44,176 nt of DNA from Sideroxydans sp. Its GTDB lineage: Bacteria > Pseudomonadota > Gammaproteobacteria > Burkholderiales > Gallionellaceae. The notes below the pieces were generated by a model. It ran no database searches, was not told the origin of the DNA, and was given only the letters and a program-made list of their open reading frames with translations. Position numbers and translations under genes: made by a program. The stretch is from positions 1 to 44,176 of the forward strand of contig JAQUAD010000019.1 of assembly GCA_028687425.1 (NCBI GenBank), given 5' to 3'. This document shows, piece by piece, positions 38,518 to 44,176 of the stretch (its first letter is position 1; the number at the start of each line of letters is the position of its first letter).

Positions 38518-40194
38518 CTATTTCTGTTCTTTCGCCCATGAGTCCTTCAAGGTCACCGTGCGGTTGAATACCAGCTTGCCACCCGGCTGATGATCGCGTC
38601 TGTCGGTGCAGAAGTAGCCCAAACGCTCGAACTGGTAGCGCGTTTCAGGTACCGCATCTTTAACACTGGATTCGACCCAGCCTTGCACGACTGTCAGCGA
38701 CTCAGGATTGAGATAACCATGGAAATCGACATCCTTGTCCGCATCCGGCTCGGGCACGCTGAACAAGCGGTCGTATAGGCGAATCTCTGCAGGCAAGGCA
38801 TGTTCGCAGGACAGGAAGTGGATCACGCCCTTCACCTTTCTGCCTTCAGGATTCTTGCCCAAGGTGTCGTGGTCGATGCTGCATTTGAGTTCGACCACTT
38901 GCCCGTTTTCGTCCTTCAGGACTTCATCGCAGCGCATCACATAGCTGTGACGCAAACGTATCTCACCGCCGAGTGTCAGGCGCTTCCAGCCGGGCGGCGG
39001 CACTTCGGCGAAGTCATCGGCTTCGATGAACAGTTCCTTGCCGAAAGCAACCTCGCGTTTGCCAAGTTCCGGCACATTGGGATGGAAATCTGCTTCGCGC
39101 GTCAGCGCGCCCTCGGCATTCGTGATCGTCACTTTCAATGGATTGATGATCGCCATCACGCGCGGTGCGCGCAGTTCGAGATCTTCGCGAATGGCACCTT
39201 CCATGATCGCCATGTCAACGGTGTTCTCGCTCTTGGAAACGCCGATGCGCTTGGCGAACTCACGGATGCCTTCCGGCGTATAACCGCGACGGCGCATACC
39301 GCTGATGGTGGGCATGCGCGGGTCGTCCCAGCCGCTCACCTTCTTTTCGGTCACCAGTTGCAGCAGTTTGCGCTTGCTGGTGATGGTGTAGTGCAGTTCC
39401 AGACGCGAGAACTCGTACTGGCGCGGATGGCAGGGGATGGTGATGTTGTCCAGCACCCAGTCGTACAGGGGTCGGTGATCCTCGAACTCCAGCGTACAGA
39501 TGGAATGCGTGATGCCTTCCAGCGCATCGGAGATGCAATGCGTGTAGTCGTACATCGGGTAGATGCACCACTTGTCGCCGGTACGGATGTGGTGGGCCCT
39601 TTTGATGCGGTAGATCACCGGATCGCGCATGTTGATGTTGGGCGAGGCCATGTCGATCTTGGCTCGCAGCACCATGGCGCCGTCGGCGAATTCGCCGGCT
39701 TTCATGCGCGCGAACAAATCCAGATTCTCGGCCACACTACGATCACGGTTAGGACTGTTCTTGCCCGGCTCCTTGAGTGTGCCGCGATATTCGCGCATCT
39801 GCTCCGGCGTCAGATCGTCCACATAGGCCAGGCCTTTGTTGATCAGCTCGATCGCAAACTCGTGGAGCGCATCGAAATAATCCGATGCCCAGCGTACCTC
39901 GCCATTCCACTGGAAGCCCAGCCAACGCACATCCTCCTGAATGGAAAGCGCATATTCCTCGCTCTCCTTCTCCGGGTTGGTATCGTCGAAGCGCAGGTTG
40001 CACAGGCCGTTATAGTCTTTTGCCAGTCCGAAGTTCAGGCAGATCGACTTGGCATGGCCTACGTGCAGATAGCCATTTGGTTCGGGCGGGAAGCGCGTAA
40101 CGATGCTCGAATGTTTGCCGCTGGCGAGGTCGGCATCGATGATCGTGCGAATGAAGTTTGAAACGGGCGTCGGGGCGGGTGTATTGCTGCTCAT
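38518..40194 (-). CDS. glnS: Glutaminyl-tRNA synthetase
   Basis: A 558-residue class I synthetase for tRNA-Gln. It has [20 protein letters not shown] (HIGH motif), [33 protein letters not shown], and [10 protein letters not shown] (KMSKS-type), with the beta-barrel anticodon-binding domain at the C-terminus. Direct Gln charging is typical of beta- and gammaproteobacteria. The start is the ATG at 40194. Divergent from the TPR-protein gene across 176 bases. Confidence 0.98.
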   Translation of the reverse strand: MSSNTPAPTPVSNFIRTIIDADLASGKHSSIVTRFPPEPNGYLHVGHAKSICLNFGLAKDYNGLCNLRFDDTNPEKESEEYALSIQEDVRWLGFQWNGEVRWASDYFDALHEFAIELINKGLAYVDDLTPEQMREYRGTLKEPGKNSPNRDRSVAENLDLFARMKAGEFADGAMVLRAKIDMASPNINMRDPVIYRIKRAHHIRTGDKWCIYPMYDYTHCISDALEGITHSICTLEFEDHRPLYDWVLDNITIPCHPRQYEFSRLELHYTITSKRKLLQLVTEKKVSGWDDPRMPTISGMRRRGYTPEGIREFAKRIGVSKSENTVDMAIMEGAIREDLELRAPRVMAIINPLKVTITNAEGALTREADFHPNVPELGKREVAFGKELFIEADDFAEVPPPGWKRLTLGGEIRLRHSYVMRCDEVLKDENGQVVELKCSIDHDTLGKNPEGRKVKGVIHFLSCEHALPAEIRLYDRLFSVPEPDADKDVDFHGYLNPESLTVVQGWVESSVKDAVPETRYQFERLGYFCTDRRDHQPGGKLVFNRTVTLKDSWAKEQK

Positions 40195-40230
40195 GTCTGT
40201 GCCAATAGTGCATTAGATTTAGGAGGCGTG

Positions 40231-40236
40231 ATTCTA
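40231..40236 (-). promoter_or_regulatory. Putative -10 for glnS-cysS
   Basis: GGGTAGAATCACGCC on the minus strand, with TAGAAT about 37 bases before the glnS ATG. No good -35 at 17 bases; the GGG-TAGAAT context is the same as for rpmB. Confidence 0.5.
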
Positions 40237-40308
40237 CCCGAAACCTGCCGCCCCTCGCCCCGGCACTTCCTCGCGCAGGCAATCTGTGTATGCGAAGCGC
40301 TTCTTTGG

Positions 40309-40314
40309 TAGAAT
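40309..40314 (+). promoter_or_regulatory. Putative -10 for TPR/L,D-transpeptidase genes
   Basis: TGGTAGAATCGCGTG on the plus strand, TAGAAT 57 bases before the ATG at 40371. The -35 is unclear (a CTGTGTA lies near the right distance). Together with the glnS element it makes a compact divergent promoter region. Confidence 0.5.
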
Positions 40315-40370
40315 CGCGTGCGTTTGGCGCACTCGGCCAGTCACATAACCCGCTCAAGAAAAAGACCAAA

Positions 40371-41468
40371 ATGGAAATATTGAAAAAGTTCGCCTCAGGT
40401 ATTGCTCTGTGTATGCTGCTGACCCTCTCCCTCGGCAGTCATGCCGACGAGATTCAGGATGCTAACAAGCTCTTCAAGCAAGGGCATCTTACGCAAGCAC
40501 TCGACCTGGTAAACAACTATCTGGCGAATAAACCCAAGGATGCACAGGCGCGCTTCCTCAAAGGCCTCATCGTAAATGAGCAGGGTGATGCAATGGGCGC
40601 CATCTCCATTTTCACCGAGCTGACCAACGATTACCCCGAGTTGCCGGAGCCATATAACAATCTCGCCGTACTGTATGCAGGCCAGGGGCAATACGAAAAA
40701 GCCAAAGTTGCGCTGGAGATGGCGATCCGCACCCATCCAAGCTATGCCACCGCACACGAAAATCTGGGGGACATCTACGCAAAAATGGCCAGCCAGGCAT
40801 ACGACCGCGCTTTGCAGCTGGACAAGAACAATGCCGGTACCAAAACCAAGCTCGCACTGATTCGCGACCTGTTCGGCAAGGGTGGGCAAAATGCAAAATC
40901 CGCCCCCTCCGCGCTGGCTGAATCCGCACCTGCACAACCGACTACCCCGACGCAGCAAGCCGTTGCCGTAGCGCCTGCGCAGCCTGACGTCCCAGCCCCT
41001 GCCGTCAAGCCAGAAACCGCAACGCCCCCAACCGAGAAGCCGGTCACCGTAGCGTCTGCCCCGGCCATCGCGGCCACTCCGAAGGCAGAACCTGTCCCCC
41101 AACCGGTTAAAGCCACTACGACTGACGCAAGCGCTGAGATCATGCTTGCAACTCGCGAATGGGCTGCTGCCTGGTCAGCCAAGAACGTGAAGCGCTATCT
41201 TGCTTTCTATGCCGCCGAGTTCAAGACGCCCAATGGCGAATCACGATCAGCTTGGGAAAAGATGCGGCATGATCGCATCAGCAAGCCCAAGTCGATCAAG
41301 GTCGGCATCGACAACGCCAAGGTCGAGATCATCGATGCCACCCATGCACGCATCAGCTTCCGCCAGCACTACAATGCCAGCCACTTCAAGAGCGTCAACA
41401 ACAAGGCGCTGAATTGGCTCAAAACCTCTGCGGGCTGGCAGATCGTGGAAGAACATAGCGACAACTGA
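40371..41468 (+). CDS. Periplasmic TPR protein with NTF2/Cds6-like C-terminal domain
   Basis: A 365-residue exported protein. The signal peptide (IALCMLLTLSLGSHA) is followed by TPR repeats (about 25-165: ANKLFKQGHLTQALDLVNNY, PEPYNNLAVLYAGQGQYEKA, ATAHENLGDIYAKMASQAYD). A Pro/Ala/Val-rich linker (about 180-250) leads to an NTF2-like domain (about 260-365) starting REWAAAWSAKNVKRYLAFYA and ending GWQIVEEHS. That domain type is known as the C-terminal domain of L,D-transpeptidase Cds6. The next gene ends in the same domain, so the two probably act together on cell-wall peptidoglycan. The start is the ATG at 40371; the longer open frame upstream overlaps the promoter. Confidence 0.88.
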   Translation: MEILKKFASGIALCMLLTLSLGSHADEIQDANKLFKQGHLTQALDLVNNYLANKPKDAQARFLKGLIVNEQGDAMGAISIFTELTNDYPELPEPYNNLAVLYAGQGQYEKAKVALEMAIRTHPSYATAHENLGDIYAKMASQAYDRALQLDKNNAGTKTKLALIRDLFGKGGQNAKSAPSALAESAPAQPTTPTQQAVAVAPAQPDVPAPAVKPETATPPTEKPVTVASAPAIAATPKAEPVPQPVKATTTDASAEIMLATREWAAAWSAKNVKRYLAFYAAEFKTPNGESRSAWEKMRHDRISKPKSIKVGIDNAKVEIIDATHARISFRQHYNASHFKSVNNKALNWLKTSAGWQIVEEHSDN

Positions 41469-41471
41469 TAG

Positions 41472-42638
41472 ATGAATTCGCGGCTAAAACCTTTTCTGCT
41501 GTTGTTGCCTTTCATCGGCCTGGCCGCCCATGCCGAGCCGGATTCGCGCGACATGGAGCAGCTACTTGCCAGAAGTTTGCAGGCCGTTAGCGATAACCGG
41601 CTAGATGTCGCGCTGAACGAAGTGGATTCCCTGCTGAAGATCCATCCTAACTTCAAGCTCGCACAACTGGTCAAGGGGGATCTGCTTCTGGCTCGCTCGC
41701 GCTCCATCAACGCGTTTGGAGACGCCCCCAATGCCCCGCAAGACCGCGTGCAGGATCTGCGTGAAGAAGCTCAGGTGCGCCTGCAGCGTGCGCAGCGGCA
41801 ACAGCCCGTTGCCGTCCCGCGTTATCTGTGGCGCCTCAACTCCAAGCAGCGTCATGTCGTGGTCGTCGATACCAGCAAATCCACACTCTATCTGTATGAG
41901 AACGTAGCCGGCGAACCGCGCTACGTTGCCGACTTCTACATCAGCATGGGCAAAAAAGGCGCTGACAAAGTTGTAGAAGGCGATCAAAAAACACCTCTCG
42001 GCGTCTATTTCGTGGATAGCTTCATTCCCCAAGCCAAACTAGCCGACTTGTATGGCTCGGGGGCATATCCGATCAGCTATCCGAACGAATGGGACAAGCG
42101 CCAGGGGCGCAACGGCCACGGCATCTGGCTGCATGGCACCCCGTCAGACACCTATAGCCGCCCTCCGCGCGCCAGCAACGGCTGCGTGGTGCTTTCCAAC
42201 AGCGACCTGCGCCGCCTGGGGCGCGATATCGAAGTAGGCACCACCCCGGTCATCATCACCAACGGTATTGACTGGCTGAGCGAATCCGACAGCACTGAGC
42301 GCGGCACGCTACTGCAGTCCATCGAACAATGGCGTAACGATTGGGAAAGCCGCGATACGGATCGATATCTGGGTCACTATGCCCAAGACTTCAGCACCAG
42401 CACCGCCACTCGCACGGCCTTTGCCGAACAAAAGCGCCTGGTGAACTCGGGCAAATCCTGGATCAAGGTCAGGATCGAAAACCTGAGCCTCTTCTCTTAC
42501 CCGACCCAGCCCGGTCTGGTCGTCGTCGACTTTGAACAGAACTACGACAGCAACAATCTGAGCAACCGCATGCATAAGCGTCAGTACTGGCAGAAGCGTG
42601 ATGGTCAATGGCAGATCGTCTATGAAGGAGCCGCCTGA
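41472..42638 (+). CDS. YkuD-family L,D-transpeptidase with Cds6-like domain
   Basis: A 388-residue exported enzyme. The signal peptide ([15 protein letters not shown]) is followed by a short TPR-like helical part ([20 protein letters not shown]). The YkuD catalytic domain (about 127-265) has the substrate-pocket [20 protein letters not shown], with His221 and nucleophile Cys238 in SNGCVVLSN. The NTF2/Cds6-like C-terminal domain (about 285-388) starts [20 protein letters not shown]. Such enzymes form 3-3 crosslinks or anchor proteins to peptidoglycan. It begins 3 bases after the TPR gene and ends one base before the isomerase gene. Confidence 0.95.
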   Translation: MNSRLKPFLLLLPFIGLAAHAEPDSRDMEQLLARSLQAVSDNRLDVALNEVDSLLKIHPNFKLAQLVKGDLLLARSRSINAFGDAPNAPQDRVQDLREEAQVRLQRAQRQQPVAVPRYLWRLNSKQRHVVVVDTSKSTLYLYENVAGEPRYVADFYISMGKKGADKVVEGDQKTPLGVYFVDSFIPQAKLADLYGSGAYPISYPNEWDKRQGRNGHGIWLHGTPSDTYSRPPRASNGCVVLSNSDLRRLGRDIEVGTTPVIITNGIDWLSESDSTERGTLLQSIEQWRNDWESRDTDRYLGHYAQDFSTSTATRTAFAEQKRLVNSGKSWIKVRIENLSLFSYPTQPGLVVVDFEQNYDSNNLSNRMHKRQYWQKRDGQWQIVYEGAA

Positions 42639-42639
42639 A

Positions 42640-43221
42640 ATGAATTTCGTTCGCTTCATCCTCGCATCACTGCTGGTGGGATTCTGCATCCTGCCCGCGC
42701 AAGCCGCATCTACAACCAAAGGAAAAATGAAAATGGTCAAACTCGAAACCAACCACGGCACCATCACTCTGCAGTTGGACGCTGAAAAAGCGCCGGTCAC
42801 TACACAGAACTTTCTCGATTATGTGAACAGCGGTTTCTATAGCAACGTCATCTTTCACCGCGTCATCCCCAACTTCATGATCCAGGGCGGCGGCTTCGAG
42901 CCGGGCATGAAGCAAAAGAAGACCAATGATCCGATCAAGAACGAAGCTGCCAACGGCCTGAAGAACGACAAGTACACCATCGCCATGGCACGCACCGGCG
43001 ACCCGCACTCTGCCAGCGCCCAGTTCTTCATCAACACCAAGAACAACAGCTTCCTCGACTATCCGGGACAAGACGGCTGGGGCTACTGCGTTTTCGGCAA
43101 AGTTGTTGAAGGCATGGAAGTTGTCGATGCCATCGAGAAAGTCAAAACCGGCAGCAGCGGCTTCCATCAGGACGTCCCCAGAGAAGACGTCATCATCATC
43201 AAGGCTGAAGTCATTCAGTAA
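42640..43221 (+). CDS. Cyclophilin-type peptidyl-prolyl isomerase, exported form
   Basis: A 193-residue cyclophilin that speeds proline cis-trans isomerisation. It has a signal peptide ([20 protein letters not shown], cut near AQA) and a complete cyclophilin domain: [42 protein letters not shown]. The ATG at 42640 follows AAGGAG with good spacing. A second in-frame ATG at 42727 ([11 protein letters not shown]) is preceded by AAAGGAAAA and would give a cytosolic PpiB-like form; which starts are used is open. Co-transcribed with the L,D-transpeptidase. Confidence 0.93.
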   Translation: MNFVRFILASLLVGFCILPAQAASTTKGKMKMVKLETNHGTITLQLDAEKAPVTTQNFLDYVNSGFYSNVIFHRVIPNFMIQGGGFEPGMKQKKTNDPIKNEAANGLKNDKYTIAMARTGDPHSASAQFFINTKNNSFLDYPGQDGWGYCVFGKVVEGMEVVDAIEKVKTGSSGFHQDVPREDVIIIKAEVIQ

Positions 43222-43222
43222 T

Positions 43223-43286
43223 AGGATTTAGGAACTGGGATTTGGAATTTGGGGTGAAATATCCTAAATCCCAAATCCAAAATCCT
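43223..43286 (+). repeat. Imperfect inverted repeat in the lpxH leader
   Basis: The left arm is G/T-rich (GGATTTAGGA, then GGGATTTGG and AATTTGGGG) and the right arm is C/A-rich. GGATTTAGGA (43224-43233) and TCCTAAATCC (43262-43271) are a perfect 10-base inverted pair, and GGATTTGG/CCAAATCC gives alternative registers. It fills the space between the isomerase stop and the lpxH ATG. It looks like a low-complexity, REP-like unit rather than a normal terminator, since no U-run follows. Confidence 0.7.
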
Positions 43287-43289
43287 GAC

Positions 43290-44012
43290 ATGCCCCACTC
43301 CCTGTTCATTTCCGACCTGCACCTGAGCGAAACACATCCCCGCACAACCGAGCAGTTCTTGCGTTTCCTTGAAAACGTAGCGCCCCAAGCCGAAGCGTTA
43401 TACATTCTGGGCGACCTGTTCGAATACTGGGCTGGAGATGATGATCTTGATACACCGTTCCATCGCCGGATTTGCGAGGCGTTGGCTACGCTTCCCGCCT
43501 CATGCAAGCTCCATATCATGCACGGCAACCGCGACCTCCTTATGGCGGACGCCTTCGCTGCCACCTGCAAAGCATCCCTGCTAAGCGATCCAACGCTTAT
43601 TAATCTGTACGGACAAGCGACCCTGCTGACACACGGCGATACGCTTTGCACCGAAGATCATGCGTATCTGCAATTCCGTGCCATGGTCCACAATCCCGAA
43701 TGGCAAGCACAATTCCTTGCGCAACCTTTGTACCAGCGCAAGGCAATCATCGGACAGATGTTGCTGCAAAGCTCGCAATCCAAGCAAAGCAAGCAAATGG
43801 AAATCATGGACGTTTCCAACGATGCGGTACTTGAGTTGCTACGACAATACGAATTTCCACGCCTCATTCACGGCCACACGCATCGTCCCGCGATGCACAT
43901 TCATCATGCAGATGGACATACATGTGAGCGCTGGGTACTGGGCGACTGGGATACACAAGCCAATGCCTTACAAATCGACGAAACTGGCATCCAGCAACTG
44001 AAGCTCAGCTAG
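43290..44012 (+). CDS. lpxH: UDP-2,3-diacylglucosamine diphosphatase LpxH
   Basis: A 240-residue metallophosphoesterase that cleaves UDP-2,3-diacylglucosamine to lipid X in lipid A synthesis. All LpxH motifs are visible: FISDLHLSE, GDLFEYWAGDD, HGNRD, LLTHGDTLCTED and LIHGHTHRPAMH. It acts peripherally at the inner membrane. The start is the ATG at 43290 (MPHSLFISDLHL); a longer reading frame begins inside the repeat and is not credible. No Shine-Dalgarno sequence is visible near the ATG, which lies right at the end of the inverted repeat. Confidence 0.96.
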   Translation: MPHSLFISDLHLSETHPRTTEQFLRFLENVAPQAEALYILGDLFEYWAGDDDLDTPFHRRICEALATLPASCKLHIMHGNRDLLMADAFAATCKASLLSDPTLINLYGQATLLTHGDTLCTEDHAYLQFRAMVHNPEWQAQFLAQPLYQRKAIIGQMLLQSSQSKQSKQMEIMDVSNDAVLELLRQYEFPRLIHGHTHRPAMHIHHADGHTCERWVLGDWDTQANALQIDETGIQQLKLS

Positions 44013-44052
44013 CCCACTGCCTTAGCCCGGTACATAACTTAGATCCTTATGG

Positions 44053-44176
44053 ATCGAGTAGGGGACGGAGTTACCCCCGTCGCCCTCTCACACCACCGTA
44101 CGTGCGGTTCCGCATACGGCGGTTCATTAAACATGCTGGAAGCGCCGCTGGGTGTTCTGCAACGAAACCAACCCCA
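44053..44176 (-). mobile_element. Group II intron, 3' end (domains IV-VI), cut by window edge
   Basis: On the minus strand, domain V reads ACCGCCGTATGCGG then AA then CCGCACGTACGGTGGT (about 44092-44123). It has two helices and a two-base CG bulge, and is followed by GTGAGAGG. Domain VI (44056-44088) pairs GAG/CUC and AGGG/CCCU with one bulged A between them (complement of 44059), then GACGG/CCGUC. The bulged A is 7 bases from the likely intron end ...CTCGAT at 44053, the expected branch-point geometry. The intron lies about 40 bases downstream of lpxH on the opposite strand; a GATCC-TTAT-GGATC palindrome (44042-44055) straddles the junction. Class cannot be fixed; the 5' part is outside. Confidence 0.82.
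44127..44176 (-). CDS. Possible C-terminal tail of the intron-encoded reverse transcriptase
   Basis: One minus-strand frame reads GLVSLQNTQRRFQHV then TAA at 44129-44127, four bases before domain V. A basic tail ending just ahead of domain V is what an intron-encoded reverse transcriptase/maturase would show. Only 15 codons are visible, so this depends on the intron call and on sequence beyond the edge. Confidence 0.4.
   Translation of the reverse strand, partial: GLVSLQNTQRRFQHV

Noticed and set aside
38800-40161. 453-codon open frame antisense to glnS
   Set aside because: Same reason: complement of a conserved synthetase, no recognisable motif and no ribosome-binding site.

Overview
The window is an ordinary chromosomal stretch of a betaproteobacterium. 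The Nitrosomonadales, and within them Gallionellaceae-like iron or sulfur oxidisers, are my best guess. That rests on the gene families and orders seen: Tyr-Gly-Thr tRNAs ahead of tuf, mlaFEDCB-murA-hisGD, FolE2, an MSHA-like pilus locus, and AddAB instead of RecBCD. No 16S sequence is present, so genus and family remain inference. Genes are tightly packed with many ATGA, GTGA, TGATG and TAATG overlaps, and no gap between genes exceeds 300 bases.

Layout. 1-516 (minus): stable-RNA promoter, tRNA-Tyr, tRNA-Gly, tRNA-Thr, start of tuf. 576-2779 (minus): radC translationally coupled to a cyclase-like/Ser-Thr kinase fusion. 2969-13865 (minus): a long near-continuous run of xseB, ispA, dxs, folE2, a glutamine amidotransferase-like gene, fdxA, addB, addA and a small BFD-like [2Fe-2S] protein. 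It covers isoprenoid precursors, folate-type pterins and recombinational repair. 14054-16360 (plus): Rieske oxygenase, EamA transporter and SpoIIAA/STAS-like protein, ending at a terminator shared with the convergent rpmB-rpmG. 16922-23190 (minus): mlaFEDCB, murA, hisG, hisD, joining outer-membrane lipid transport, peptidoglycan precursor synthesis and the first and last steps of histidine synthesis.

23344-37140 (plus) is the most distinctive block. A sigma-54-type response regulator is followed by a complete MSHA/type IV pilus-like assembly set: MshM-like ATPase, secretin lipoprotein, TPR protein, assembly ATPase, platform protein, PilM/PilN-like, PilO-like and MshK/PilP-like proteins. It ends in two pilin-like proteins that share an unusual 'LPCP' module. 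No canonical major MshA pilin or prepilin peptidase lies in the block.

37137-40194 (minus): cysS and glnS. 40371-44012 (plus): a TPR protein and an L,D-transpeptidase that share a C-terminal NTF2/Cds6-like domain, a peptidyl-prolyl isomerase, and lpxH preceded by a G-rich/C-rich imperfect inverted repeat. The right edge (44053-44176) enters the 3' end of a group II intron in minus orientation, with domains V and VI recognisable, including a bulged branch-point A.

The best candidates for something little described are the pilus-like locus with its paired LPCP pilins, the potential Shine-Dalgarno-sequestering leader of its secretin gene, and the cyclase-kinase fusion.
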